Positions 26,744-36,244 of a DNA stretch of 64,000 bases are shown piece after piece. Position numbers and translations under genes: made by a program. Each line of letters begins with the position of its first letter. Position 1 is the first letter of the stretch. Under the pieces are notes generated by a model. That model saw only the letters and a program-made list of their open reading frames with translations. It did no database searches and was not told the origin of the DNA. The stretch is from Clostridium sp. JN-9 (GTDB taxonomy: Bacteria > Bacillota > Clostridia > Clostridiales > Clostridiaceae): the NCBI RefSeq assembly GCF_004103695.1, contig NZ_CP035280.1, positions 2,542,001-2,606,000 of the forward strand, given 5' to 3'.

Positions 26744-27875
26744 GTTTATATGCCGGCTTCCCCCCAAATACACCACTGTTATACATCTTTTCTATATTCT
26801 GAGCCTCACGTGGTTTATCATTGGAGAATCTGTTAACTTTACTTCCATCAAAATTCTTAAATTCTACAGAAAATTCCTGATCAGGCCTGAATATAGTATT
26901 AGAAAGTAAATTAGTTGAATGTGAAACTAAAAAGATTTGTGATTTATGTGACTTTTCCATAAAATATCTAATTAGCAATTCTTCAAGTTCATTATGAAAT
27001 GCACTACTAAATTCATCTATAATTAGCATTCCTCCATTTTCTACAACTTGAAAAAATGCTGGCAGCATATTTATAAGGTTTCTATTACCCAATGACTCCC
27101 AAAAATATGGTATGGGCTCCCCGATACCCTTTCTTTTAAAAAATACACTTTTTTCCTCAGTGGTGTCAATTGTGTATAAGTTTCCCTTACTTTCATTAGA
27201 ATATTCAATTGATTGTTCAAAATTATATTCCTTAAAAAAGTTATTTATATCATTTACTCCTTTATCATCTAAATATTCCTTTAATGAAAAATGACTATTC
27301 CCATAGTTTTCCCCATGCTTAACAGAAGCATCGAGAAAGAATGAATTTGATAAGTAATCAAACCACTTTCTTAATAAAAGAAATTTATTAAACTTAGTAT
27401 TAAAATAAATTGTTCTAAGCAATAATGTTTGGCTATCTAAATTTTCATGTAACATATTTTCTGTAAGTTTTGATCTTCCAGTTTGGCCAATCCTATCTAT
27501 AACAATTTCATCATCTATGAACAATTTTTCCATTAAAACTTTTTTTTGTACATTAAATTCAATTTCATATTTTATAGTAGTTCTTTCTACATCAAATTCA
27601 TAGTTTAACTTAATATCTGGATTTTCACTAAATAAGCACTTATATATACCAATATTTATTGTTTTCTCCTTAAATAATAAATCCAGCAAAAGCTTTATGG
27701 CTAAAATTACATTAGTCTTACCAGCCGCATTGCCTCCAACGAAAATGGCTCCTTTTAATATTCTATCATCATAAACATTCGTTTTTTGTAATATCTTATA
27801 GTTCGTACTATGAAAATCTATTGTTGTGCTCTCTTTAAACGATTTGAAATTTTCAATTGTTATTTTCGTTAACAT
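26736..27875 (-). CDS. AAA15-type ATPase (putative abortive-infection component)
   Basis: A 379-residue SMC/ABC-like ATPase. Walker A is GGNAAGKTN, Walker B is GGMLIIDEFSSAFH, and the H-loop FLVSHSTNLL follows. The N-terminus MLTKITIENFKSFKE is typical of the RloA/AbiLi/AriA-like ATPases found in phage defence. The next gene encodes a TOPRIM-like protein. Together they look like a two-gene toxin-sensor system. Whether it is AbiL, PARIS-like or a new pair is not resolvable by eye. Confidence 0.7.
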   Translation of the reverse strand: MLTKITIENFKSFKESTTIDFHSTNYKILQKTNVYDDRILKGAIFVGGNAAGKTNVILAIKLLLDLLFKEKTINIGIYKCLFSENPDIKLNYEFDVERTTIKYEIEFNVQKKVLMEKLFIDDEIVIDRIGQTGRSKLTENMLHENLDSQTLLLRTIYFNTKFNKFLLLRKWFDYLSNSFFLDASVKHGENYGNSHFSLKEYLDDKGVNDINNFFKEYNFEQSIEYSNESKGNLYTIDTTEEKSVFFKRKGIGEPIPYFWESLGNRNLINMLPAFFQVVENGGMLIIDEFSSAFHNELEELLIRYFMEKSHKSQIFLVSHSTNLLSNTIFRPDQEFSVEFKNFDGSKVNRFSNDKPREAQNIEKMYNSGVFGGKPAYKHE

Positions 27876-27972
27876 TATAATTACTCTCCTTTCTAATTAT
27901 ATTATATCCAATTTTTAAAGGATTGTATACTTTTTTCATTAAAGTAATTATTAAATGTAGTTTTTTTACCTG

Positions 27973-28064
27973 ATGTGTGCCCTTTTTATAAGATCAGAAA
28001 TGTTCCTGTCTTTTGTTTGGATTACTCTATATGGACATTGTTAGTCATAAGCACATATGCAATT
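27973..28064 (-). pseudogene. internal fragment of a RAYT gene
   Basis: About 92 bases nearly identical to positions 44859-44950 of the intact rayT at 44547-45104, for example TTAGTCATAAGCACATATGC shared exactly. It overlaps the last codons of the DUF2442 gene, which reads it in another frame. Confidence 0.75.
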
Positions 28065-28310
28065 ATTATAAAGATTATCTGGGTCTAAATCTAAGCACTG
28101 GCTTACTTCATGATTACCACTAATATCCCATCCTAACGTTCCATTTATAACAGTGCAGGATTCTGTAAATATATCTATATCTTTTAATTTTCTAAATGCA
28201 CCTTTTTCGACAAGACTTGAAGCATCATATAACTTGATTTTTCCATTAGCAAAATACACGTAAACCTTGTAGTCTTTTGTTGGCAGTACTTGAATCACTT
28301 GATTAAACAT
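28041..28310 (-). CDS. DUF2442 domain-containing protein, C-terminus altered
   Basis: An 89-residue protein with the DUF2442 pattern (TKDYKVYVYFANGKIKLYDA, then GTLGWDISGNHEVS). Small proteins of this family often lie with DUF4160 genes or in toxin-antitoxin-like loci; function unknown. The last nine or so residues come from an inserted rayT fragment. A second, truncated DUF2442 start is found at 49123-49170. Confidence 0.75.
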   Translation of the reverse strand: MFNQVIQVLPTKDYKVYVYFANGKIKLYDASSLVEKGAFRKLKDIDIFTESCTVINGTLGWDISGNHEVSQCLDLDPDNLYNNCICAYD

Positions 28311-28386
28311 GTAAAATACCTCCTATCTTATTAATTTTCTCATATATTATTCCATCTAACTGAAGTTTTCACTTTATTTAAATTTA

Positions 28387-28752
28387 TCATATTGTTAATT
28401 TTTTAAATAATTTTTTTACAGCTGTATCTTTCTTATCTAGTAACTGTCTTGCAACAGAATTTGTTATAAATTCATTTAATTTAAGATATTCTATAATTTT
28501 TATTTCATCAGCAGATAAATTGTTATAATCTATCGGCGTTCTATCAGCATCTATCGGCACTCTATCGGCGTCTATCGTCACTCCATCGGCGTCTATCGGC
28601 ACTTTTACATTTTTAGTATCTTCTATACTAAAGATTGTTACTTTGAAAAATAAACCTGTTTCTTCGAAAAGAGGTTCTTTCAAACCTTGCTTTTTACATT
28701 CATTTATTATTCTTTTTATTCCTGTTCCCCATTGTTCTATATAATTTATATC
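28387..28752 (-). pseudogene. C-terminal remnant of an AlbA_2/COG2865-type ATPase regulator
   Basis: The open frame upstream of the apparent start reads YIEQWGTGIKRIINECKKQG, then LKEPLFEETGLFFKVTIF, which is the GHKL-like C-terminal end of AlbA_2 family putative transcriptional regulators. A stop at about 28755 cuts it off, so the N-terminal AlbA_2 domain is gone. The linker has hexapeptide repeats (PIDADG, TIDADR, PIDADR). A winged-helix-like tail follows (NSVARQLLDKKDTAVKKL). Confidence 0.65.
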
Positions 28753-29415
28753 CTATATATATTATATCCAATTTAAATATAAACTTCACTATACAGAGCT
28801 CTGTTTATAAAAACTATGAATTTATTTCTAATCTTGGGGAAACTCTAAATTCTTACCTAGTCACCTTGGTTAAATTGCATGTAGTGATTTTAACAAGCAT
28901 ATTTCCCACTTGTAACTCGAGCTGTTGACATGGCCACATTTGAATGTTATATTTTAAGCTCAGATAGAGAACTATCTCAAATGTTTGTTGCTACTCGATA
29001 TGCAACTAAAACAAGGTCGAGTTCAAATGTTTAAGAGGGGCTGTCGCATTAACAGTTAAAACTGCTGATGCAAAGCTACCTTTTTATTGAAGGCTGAAAC
29101 TAAAGAATAAAGAACAAATAACAAATAATGGCTATGGGTAATACTAAAAAGAATTTCTAATTTGATGTACAATGTGATTTTGAATAGTTGCTTCTGGAAA
29201 AGAAACCTTCAATGTTCCGAGCAATCCATTTACGTTCTTTATGCTAATTGGCTGCCTACCGGCTCAGCAAACATGCTGGATGTACAAAAAAGAACCGCCA
29301 TTCCTGACGATTCCCCCTTATTTCTTTGTCGCTTGCTTCCAACTTACTCCAAGTCACAGTTACCCTTTATATTTTTGGTATTTGAGTTATAATCTATTAA
29401 AGGGGTGGTGGTTAT
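28753..29415. other. remnant-rich intergenic region
   Basis: No intact gene. AGGGGCTGTCGCATTAACAG at about 29035 matches the end of the IS1182 element at 14904, and inverted copies of ACATTTGA (about 28940 and 29025) flank a decayed stretch. A REP-like hairpin unit lies at 29268-29345. Confidence 0.5.
29268..29345 (-). repeat. REP-like hairpin unit (partial)
   Basis: GAACCGCCATTCCTGACGAT begins at 29292, preceded by CATGCTGGATGTACAAAAAA and followed by the TTATTTCTTTGTCGC spacer. The palindromic half is decayed. Confidence 0.7.
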
Positions 29416-30810
29416 ATGGATGAAAAGCAAAAAAACTTTAACATTGAAGATATAATAAAAAAGCAGCGCGATTTTTTTAAAACGGGAAAAACAAAAGATC
29501 CTGACTTTAGGGTAATGCAGCTTCAAAAGCTTAGAAATTCAATTAACAGCAATGAAGCATTGCTGCTTGATGCATTAAAAAAAGATCTTAATAAATCAAC
29601 CTTTGAAGCTTATACATCAGAAGTTGGTTTTGCACTTAATGATATAGATTTCATGATAAAAAATTTGAAAAACTTTGCAAAACCTTTAAAGGTTAAAACC
29701 CCCTCTGCATATTTTGGAGGCAAAAGCTTTATTGTACCTGAACCCTATGGGGAAGCATTGATTATTGGGCCTTGGAACTATCCGTTTCAGCTGATAATAG
29801 GCCCTCTTACAGGCTCTATTGCTGGTGGAAACTGCTCTATTTTAAAGCCCTCAAGGTTTGCTCCTGAAACATATAAGGCTATTGAGAAGGTCATAAGTGA
29901 TGCCTTCGATGAAAATTATATTTATGTTGTAAAAAGTGGTTCAATTGCATCATCAGAACTTTTAAAGCATAGATATGATTTTATTTTCTTTACAGGGGGT
30001 TCAACCGTTGGAAAGCTTGTAATGGAATCTGCCAGCAGATTTTTAACTCCTGTAGCTTTAGAGCTTGGGGGAAAAAGCCCCTGCATTGTAGATAAGGATG
30101 CTAAAATTGAATATGCTGCAAAGAGAATTGTATGGGGAAAATATTTAAATTCAGGTCAGACCTGTGTGGCTCCGGACTACCTTATGGTTCACAAGGATAT
30201 TAAGAAAGAGCTGTTAAGCAAAATGAAAGAAGCCATAAAAGAATTCTACGGCAGCAATCCAAAAGAAAGTAACTGCTATGGAAGAATAATAAATAAAAAG
30301 CACTTTGACAGGCTTGAAAACCTGCTAAAGCAGGGCAAAATTGTAACTGGCGGAAATACTGATGCAGACAGCTTATATATTGATCCTACTATAATTGAAG
30401 ATGTATCCCTTGAAGATGAAATAATGACTGAAGAGATATTTGGGCCAATATTTCCTGTTATTGAATTTGAAAATATTGATGAGGTAATAGAATTTGTAAA
30501 TCATAGAGAAAAACCTCTTGCTCTTTACTTCTTCTCAAATTCAAAAAACAACATTAAAAAGATTGTTACAGAAACTTCTTCTGGTGGAGTTTCAATAAAT
30601 GATACCATAAGCCATATGACTACATCCTATCTGCCTTTTGGCGGTGTAGGACAAAGCGGCATGGGAAATTATCATGGCAAAGCTTCCTTTGATACATTTT
30701 CGCACAAAAAAAGTGTGCTTAAAAACCAAATGAATTTTGATCTTAAACAAAAATATCCTCCATATAATATGGGTCTTAAAAAAATAAGAAAGCTTATGAA
30801 ATTTGTATAA
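29416..30810 (+). CDS. NAD(P)-dependent aldehyde dehydrogenase (class 3-like)
   Basis: A 464-residue soluble enzyme oxidising aldehydes to acids. The catalytic cysteine lies in SGQTCVAPDYL, the general-base glutamate in ALELGGKSPCIV, and the cofactor region reads FFTGGSTVGKLVMESA. The length and C-terminal hydrophobic or basic tail (YNMGLKKIRKLMKFV) resemble YwdH/AldH class 3 enzymes acting on medium- or long-chain aldehydes. GGGGTGGTGG precedes the start. It is monocistronic, followed by a terminator. Confidence 0.9.
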   Translation: MDEKQKNFNIEDIIKKQRDFFKTGKTKDPDFRVMQLQKLRNSINSNEALLLDALKKDLNKSTFEAYTSEVGFALNDIDFMIKNLKNFAKPLKVKTPSAYFGGKSFIVPEPYGEALIIGPWNYPFQLIIGPLTGSIAGGNCSILKPSRFAPETYKAIEKVISDAFDENYIYVVKSGSIASSELLKHRYDFIFFTGGSTVGKLVMESASRFLTPVALELGGKSPCIVDKDAKIEYAAKRIVWGKYLNSGQTCVAPDYLMVHKDIKKELLSKMKEAIKEFYGSNPKESNCYGRIINKKHFDRLENLLKQGKIVTGGNTDADSLYIDPTIIEDVSLEDEIMTEEIFGPIFPVIEFENIDEVIEFVNHREKPLALYFFSNSKNNIKKIVTETSSGGVSINDTISHMTTSYLPFGGVGQSGMGNYHGKASFDTFSHKKSVLKNQMNFDLKQKYPPYNMGLKKIRKLMKFV

Positions 30811-30820
30811 GTGAGCAGGT

Positions 30821-30852
30821 AAACTCGGAATAGCTGATTCCGAGTTTTTCCT
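30821..30852. terminator. bidirectional terminator
   Basis: AAACTCGGAA (30821-30830) pairs perfectly with TTCCGAGTTT (30838-30847), followed by TTCC. It lies between convergent genes. Confidence 0.8.
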
Positions 30853-30855
30853 TTA

Positions 30856-32007
30856 TTAAAACCCTATATGAGGATCTGGCATACTACACTTTTCTCCAGG
30901 GGTCTGACCCTTTTCGCTAACTATTTTTCCCAGGGGTCTGACCCCTCTATGGGTGTATTCAATGATCCCTTCAATTTCCATCATTGAGATTGCTTCTATA
31001 ATGGACCCTTTATCTTCTCTTATGGCAAATATAATTTCTTCAGTAGTCATTATTTTTTCTCTTATTAATGTGAATATTTTATACTGTAATGGTGTCATTT
31101 TGCTGTGATCTATATCATTATAAGTATTATCTTTATTATTATTTTTCAGGGATTCTTCCTTCCCTAATAGCTGGCTAGGGCACAAATATATTTTTGCATA
31201 ACTTTTAATTAAATTATTTGTTCCTATACTTTCTTTAGAATAAATATTATTAGGCGCTGCATATACCTCAGTGCCGTTTTCATTGGCAAATCTGGCAGTT
31301 GTGAGTGCTCCGCTTTTTTCAGCTGCTTCAACAACTAATAATTTATCACACCAGGTGCTTAATAAGTAGTTTCTTTTCACAAAATTGCTTTTTGCTATGC
31401 CTGTGCCTGGTAAAAATTCTGATATTACTGCACCATTTTCTATTATCTTATTCATTAAATTAGAATGTTCTGGAGGATAGCATGTGTCTACACCATGTCC
31501 AAGAAACGCTATGGTATATCCATTATTTTTTAGGCAGGCTGTATGAGCATAACCATCTATTCCTTTAGCCATACCACTCACTATTGTTACATTATTTTCT
31601 GTCAGATAATTTACTGTATCAACAGTAACAGACTTTCCATAATCAGTACATCTTCTTGCTCCCACTATTCCAATGCTTAAACTTTCAGGTAAAATAGTGC
31701 CTTTGTAAAAAAGCAAAATTGGAGCTTTTGTACATTTTTTAGCCTTTTCTTTGTATAAATCATCATTATAATTAATAATTTTTATATCTTTTCTTCTAAA
31801 ATAGGCAATTATTTTTTCTGCAGTTTTTAATGATTTCTCTGTAGTTATTTCATTAAGCTGTTTCTTATTTAATATTGCAGCAGATTCAATGTCATCTTTA
31901 TTTGCCATGTAAATATTGTAAGGATTCTCAAAATGCTTCAATAGTTTTTTTGATGTAACTGGCCCTATTCCGTTTATTTGGCTGAGCCATAACCAATATA
32001 TTTCCAT
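30856..32007 (-). CDS. dprA: DNA-processing protein DprA, with REP-derived C-terminal tail
   Basis: A 383-residue Rossmann-fold protein that loads RecA on incoming single-stranded DNA during transformation. N-terminal helix-hairpin-helix-like part (INGIGPVTSKKLLKHFENPY), then the DprA core SIGIVGARRCTDYGKSVT, SGMAKGIDGYAH and GTEVYAAPNNIYSKESIGTN. A winged-helix segment ends near EIEGIIEYTHR. The last 27 or so residues (GVRPLGKIVSEKGQTPGEK) are encoded by two REP palindromes, so the natural end is replaced. It follows comM as in many Firmicutes. Confidence 0.88.
   Translation of the reverse strand: MEIYWLWLSQINGIGPVTSKKLLKHFENPYNIYMANKDDIESAAILNKKQLNEITTEKSLKTAEKIIAYFRRKDIKIINYNDDLYKEKAKKCTKAPILLFYKGTILPESLSIGIVGARRCTDYGKSVTVDTVNYLTENNVTIVSGMAKGIDGYAHTACLKNNGYTIAFLGHGVDTCYPPEHSNLMNKIIENGAVISEFLPGTGIAKSNFVKRNYLLSTWCDKLLVVEAAEKSGALTTARFANENGTEVYAAPNNIYSKESIGTNNLIKSYAKIYLCPSQLLGKEESLKNNNKDNTYNDIDHSKMTPLQYKIFTLIREKIMTTEEIIFAIREDKGSIIEAISMMEIEGIIEYTHRGVRPLGKIVSEKGQTPGEKCSMPDPHIGF
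30896..30948 (-). repeat. two REP palindromes inside dprA
   Basis: AGGGGTCTGACCC at 30898-30910 and AGGGGTCTGACCCCT at 30932-30946 lie within the dprA reading frame and code for its final residues. Confidence 0.85.
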
Positions 32008-32029
32008 AAATCCTCCATTTATAATTAAA

Positions 32030-32944
32030 TTAGCCTATGGTAATCATCTTTGAGTGCTCCTTGTCTAAATCTCTGCACATCAAAGCCTTTGCTACATGGG
32101 GTATTCTTATGTCCTTTGAATTATCCATATCGGCGAAAGTGCGTGATAGTTTTAAAAATTTATGATAACTCCTTGCACTGAAATTAAATCTGTCAAATGC
32201 CTTTTTTAAAAGAGCAATGGCTTCATTATCAAGTGCACAGAATTCTTTAATATGAGAAGTTGTCATTTGTGAATTGCAATTTATCCCATCAATATTTTGA
32301 AATCTTTGGTTTTGGATTTTTCGTGCGCTTTCTACTTTTTCCTTCAATTCTTTTGAAGAAACACCATGACAATTATTTGATATATCAATAAAATCCACAG
32401 GCTGAATATATTTTTGAATATCTATTCTATCCAATATGGGGCCGGAAATCTTTTCTCTGTATTTAAGCACTTCATAATCAGTACAGCGGCATTTATTTGT
32501 TCCCCTATAGCCGCATGGACACGAATTCATTGCAGATATGAGCATAAAATTAGATGGATATGTATGTGTATATCTTACCCTTGAGATTGTTACCTTTCCA
32601 TCTTCCAAAGGCTGTCTCAGGGAATCAAGGTTTCTCTTGTTAAATTCAGCTATTTCATCTAGAAAAAGTACTCCATTATGTGCTAGGGAAATTTCACCAG
32701 GCAAAGCATTATTACCACCGCCTATAAGTGAGTTCATGGATGCATTATGGTGAGGTGCTCTAAATGGTCTTTCTTTTATCAATGCACCTTTGTCTTTTAA
32801 AAGACCTGCAACACTATATATTTTTGTTACCTCCAGGGCCTCTTCTTCACTCATACTAGGAAGTATAGTTGGAATCCTCTTTGCAATCATTGATTTCCCG
32901 CAGCCTGGTGTACCAGTCATCAGTGTATTATAGTACATAAACAA
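32030..32944 (-). pseudogene. comM: ComM/YifB ATPase, C-terminal half (split by the element)
   Basis: Holds the AAA+ core and C-terminal Mg-chelatase domain: Walker A GTPGCGKSMIAKR, Walker B GVLFLDEIAEF, RAPHHNASMNSLIGGG, and the zinc-like CPCGYRGTNKCRC. The first codons (about 32926-32944) come from the integrated element. The N-terminal half is at 43906-44545. Joining both across the shared 6-bp core gives 1542 bases, a continuous gene of 513 codons plus stop, the usual YifB length. ComM is a branch-migration helicase in transformation of other bacteria. Confidence 0.92.
32926..32931. other. attachment-site core, integrase-proximal junction
   Basis: TATTAT on the + strand, with comM sequence to the left and element sequence (AGTACATAA) to the right. 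The same 6 bases occur at 43900-43905. Confidence 0.8.
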
Positions 32945-32989
32945 GGTATTATTTAACCCCAGCTGAATTATTGTCCACTGGGGTTAATT

Positions 32990-34633
32990 TTATTCACCTA
33001 ATAACTTATTAAAGTAATTTTCAAGGTCATGCTTTTTAACTAACTGCCTAATATTTGCCGCTACCTTGTAATAAACTTTAACTTTATCATCATTAATTAT
33101 AATCTTTTCAATACCTGCAATTATTTCATCTCTTGTATATTGCTCTTTTATTTCAAGGCTATCAATATCATTAATAGTATTTTGTATATATGCAATATCG
33201 TTCATTATTTCATTGTTTGGCTTTGTTAGTTCCTTAATTTTATATTCAGTTTCTGTAATCTTGTTCTTAAGCTCTGCCGCCGCTTGCTTAAAAATGCTTT
33301 CATCTATAATACTTTCTAAATAACTGTTTAAAAGTTTGCTTTGCTGTGCCTTGTACTTGTTTAATTCCTGCCCTAACTGTTGAGCCTGTAAATTACTATC
33401 GGTATTTATCCTCTGTTGTAGTTGTAACACCATGTCCTCTAATACAGATTTATACATTACCTTATATTTATAAAGTGCTCGTCTATAATTTTCACTGGTT
33501 ATATAGGTATTTAATTTATTTTCACTAATATTTTTATTATTACAAGCCCCAGTTCCTTTCAACTTTTTAGTCTTACAATTATAGAATCGCCTTCCCCTGT
33601 CGATATTGCTTATATAGGGGTTTCCACACTTACCACATAGTATAATTCCTGCATAATCGGTAATCCCTTTATATATTCCAATTTGGTTTCTATGATTGAT
33701 TTTACTTTGTAACATTGTTTGAACTGAATAAAATAATTCCTTACTTATAATAGAAGGTATTTTATCACTCTCTTGAATTATCCATTGGTCTTTTGGCTTA
33801 ACTTGTGGGTAACTATATTTATTAAATACCTTGCCAGTATCATATTTTAGTCGAGCATTAATACCTGCATATTTTTCATTAGTTAAAATTCGCTTTATAG
33901 TGCTTTTACAAAATGGTTTCTTCTCTCGTGTCATAATAGTATTGTCATTTAGGTAATTTATAATTCTCCTTATGCCTTGTCCTTGGCTATATAGTTTATA
34001 TATGGTTTTAATTACAGACGCTTCGCTGGGTATTATTTCAAGTCTGTTTTCTGCCTGTATATAGTTATAACCGTATAGGCGGCTATTTGCATTTATTGTT
34101 CCTTTCCTTGCTCCTTCCCTTATCCCGAAACTTACCTTTGAAGACTTATCTCGGCTTTCTTGTTCATCAAATAATTGAAATAATTTTAGTAGAAAATCAC
34201 TTGATATATCCTTTGTATTAATGTTTTGCTCTATAAATTTAATATGCACACCCTTATTTCTTAAAAGGTTGATAATTTCAAAGGATAAAGTATTTCTTGC
34301 AAATCTCGAAGTATTTTTAATCCATATTTCAGTGAATAGGGGAGGTCGCTCTGTAATTTCATAAAGTATGTGTTTTTTCTTAAGTCTTCGGTCTTTGCTT
34401 GTAAATTGTTCTATAATATCAATTCCAGCATCTTTGAGCATTTTATTAAATTCTGGTCTATTGCTTAACTTTGTACCTGTTAATCCTTGGTCAGCATATA
34501 TATTAATTAGTTTACAATCTTTACTATGTTCCAGCACATTTAGAAAATATGTTTGCTGGTTCTCGAATGAATTGGCTTGGTCTTTGCTATCTGTTGAAAC
34601 TCTACAATAACAAGCTACTTTTATAAGTGTCAT
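32990..34633 (-). CDS. large serine recombinase (integrase of the element)
   Basis: A 547-residue recombinase. The resolvase domain is N-terminal with the nucleophile in CYCRVSTDSKDQ; the arginine-rich helix reads WIKNTSRFARNTLS. The recombinase domain follows (IKRILTNEKYAGINARLKYD), then a zinc ribbon (CGKCGNPYI ... YNCKTKKLKGTGACNNK) and a long coiled coil (about 395-465). AAAGGGGTG precedes the ATG. It lies 60 bases from the junction with comM, as expected for the enzyme that inserted the element. Confidence 0.93.
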   Translation of the reverse strand: MTLIKVACYCRVSTDSKDQANSFENQQTYFLNVLEHSKDCKLINIYADQGLTGTKLSNRPEFNKMLKDAGIDIIEQFTSKDRRLKKKHILYEITERPPLFTEIWIKNTSRFARNTLSFEIINLLRNKGVHIKFIEQNINTKDISSDFLLKLFQLFDEQESRDKSSKVSFGIREGARKGTINANSRLYGYNYIQAENRLEIIPSEASVIKTIYKLYSQGQGIRRIINYLNDNTIMTREKKPFCKSTIKRILTNEKYAGINARLKYDTGKVFNKYSYPQVKPKDQWIIQESDKIPSIISKELFYSVQTMLQSKINHRNQIGIYKGITDYAGIILCGKCGNPYISNIDRGRRFYNCKTKKLKGTGACNNKNISENKLNTYITSENYRRALYKYKVMYKSVLEDMVLQLQQRINTDSNLQAQQLGQELNKYKAQQSKLLNSYLESIIDESIFKQAAAELKNKITETEYKIKELTKPNNEIMNDIAYIQNTINDIDSLEIKEQYTRDEIIAGIEKIIINDDKVKVYYKVAANIRQLVKKHDLENYFNKLLGE

Positions 34634-34734
34634 AAGTTTTTCACCCCTTTAAAATTTTCCTACCTAATATATAGTAAAAATTATTGAATATTAAAGTTGA
34701 GCTTTTTATCCTAAATAAAGTAAAGAGGAAGGCA

Positions 34735-34911
34735 TTATCTACCTTCCTTTTTAGGGCATTCTTTTTCATTTTTCATGTATGCCAGCGGCTTTTCTTTAAA
34801 CCTGTGGCATGAATTATAATTTATATTATATTTGCACTTTGTGCACTGGGGAACAAATGTTATTTTTATTTCATCTTTTGTTTGCATAAATCTTTTTTTA
34901 GTTTTATCCAT
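34735..34911 (-). CDS. 58-residue cysteine-rich small protein
   Basis: A short protein with four cysteines (QCTKCKYNINYNSC and KECPKK), likely a small zinc-binding fold. Its start overlaps the end of the upstream gene (ATG at 34911, neighbour stop at 34904), which supports translation. The length and pattern resemble small proteins of clostridial phages, but no function is known. Confidence 0.6.
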   Translation of the reverse strand: MDKTKKRFMQTKDEIKITFVPQCTKCKYNINYNSCHRFKEKPLAYMKNEKECPKKEGR

Positions 34912-35476
34912 TTATATCAATTCCTTTATTTCTAAATACAAATCCCTGTTCTAATATTTCAATCGCTTTATCATAGGTTTGCTGGTCGGTTACTTTGTAA
35001 ATACAATCAAGTGTCCAGCCATAAGTATCGGGTACAACCTTGCATAAATCTATATTTTCAGCGGATAGGCTTTGGCTGTTTACATGAAGCCTTATGCCTT
35101 TTTTCTGTAAATATATTTCGGCGATATTATGTCTGCCGCACTTAAGCCCTGTATAAGCTGGAGTTTCTTTTGTACTACAACCCTTGTCCACCATGTAAGC
35201 AATCATTTTATCAAACATCTTTTGTATAGATGGTTCAATTTGCTTTTTCTTATTAGTTTCTGGCTTTTTAGTTTCAACTATTTTGCCGCCTGCCGCATTT
35301 TCTGGAGCTTGCTCTTGTAATTGTACCTTCTTATTATCTTCCGTTTGCTGTGGGGTTGTCTGTATAATTGCTGGGGTTGTTTCTTGGGTTTGCTCCTGTG
35401 TTTGTTGGTTTATAATGTTTAATATTTGCTCCTGTGCCTGTTGCTCTGTTAATGCCTTATTATTCTTTTTTCTCAT
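34904..35476 (-). CDS. unknown protein with glutamine-rich N-terminus
   Basis: About 190 residues. Residues 10-75 are a low-complexity glutamine/threonine/glutamate region (EQQAQEQILNIINQQTQEQT). The C-terminal 110 residues look folded (MIAYMVDKGCSTKETPAY ... HVNSQSLSAENIDLCKVV) and vaguely resemble DUF5655-like or single-stranded nucleic-acid binding proteins; no firm family. AAAGGAGTGATT precedes the ATG at 35476. Confidence 0.6.
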   Translation of the reverse strand: MRKKNNKALTEQQAQEQILNIINQQTQEQTQETTPAIIQTTPQQTEDNKKVQLQEQAPENAAGGKIVETKKPETNKKKQIEPSIQKMFDKMIAYMVDKGCSTKETPAYTGLKCGRHNIAEIYLQKKGIRLHVNSQSLSAENIDLCKVVPDTYGWTLDCIYKVTDQQTYDKAIEILEQGFVFRNKGIDING

Positions 35477-35509
35477 AATAAAAATCACTCCTTTAAAGTT
35501 TTATAAGTT

Positions 35510-36061
35510 TTATAAATAAAAGTTTTCAATGGTCTTGTCTTTGATGTCATCTGTAATGCCTATATAACGGAGGGTAATACTTGGGGAGCTGTGGTTAAAA
35601 ATATCCTGCAATATTGCAACATCTTTATATTGCTTGTAATGCCAATATCCGAAGGTCTTTCGCATTGTGTGAGTTCCTATTTCTTGCAGTCCGCATTTTT
35701 TAGCCACATTGTTCAGTATGTTATAAGCCTGCACCCTTGTTAATGGTTTATTTATACCTTTCTGACTTGCGAATAAGTAATCATCATCAGCTAATGCCAT
35801 ATCTGAAATATAAGTATTAATTGCAACTCTTAAACTGCTATTAATTAAAAATCGCTTTGCCTTACCTGTTTTCTTTTCCCTTATTAATATATGGGGCTTG
35901 TTCTTAACATCTGAAACCTTAAGCCTTAATAGGTCGCTCACCCTTAAGCCTGTATTAATACCTATAACAAACATCATGTAATTTCTAACCCCTGTTTTTA
36001 AGAGTTCGTCTTTTACCTGTTGTATTTTTGCTTTATCCCTTATTGGTTGAACTGTATTCAA
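35510..36061 (-). CDS. small tyrosine recombinase
   Basis: About 183 residues covering the catalytic domain of phage-integrase/Xer type. The residues are present: R in TGLRVSDLL, HxxR in HTMRKTFG, the second H in FNHSSPSITLRYIG and the tyrosine there. The usual N-terminal core-binding domain is very short. The start is probably TTG 36061 after AAAGGCGGTGAT. Since the element has its own serine integrase, this enzyme may resolve plasmid dimers or switch a site; that is inference. Confidence 0.82.
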   Translation of the reverse strand: MNTVQPIRDKAKIQQVKDELLKTGVRNYMMFVIGINTGLRVSDLLRLKVSDVKNKPHILIREKKTGKAKRFLINSSLRVAINTYISDMALADDDYLFASQKGINKPLTRVQAYNILNNVAKKCGLQEIGTHTMRKTFGYWHYKQYKDVAILQDIFNHSSPSITLRYIGITDDIKDKTIENFYL

Positions 36062-36244
36062 TACATCACCGCCTTTCGTCATGATATTACATATATTCCA
36101 TTTTATGGATATATTATATAATAATAAAGTTTACAGAGCAAGTGATTATGTTAAATTTTTCTATATTCTTGTCATATATTGTCGGCTTATAAAATGCAGA
36201 GATGCCCTCATGCCACTTTCATACTGGTTTATCGCTAAAATGCT

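Noticed and set aside
29162-29423. Two short + strand frames before the aldehyde dehydrogenase
   Set aside because: They cover IS remnants and a REP unit and overlap the promoter region; no coding signal.
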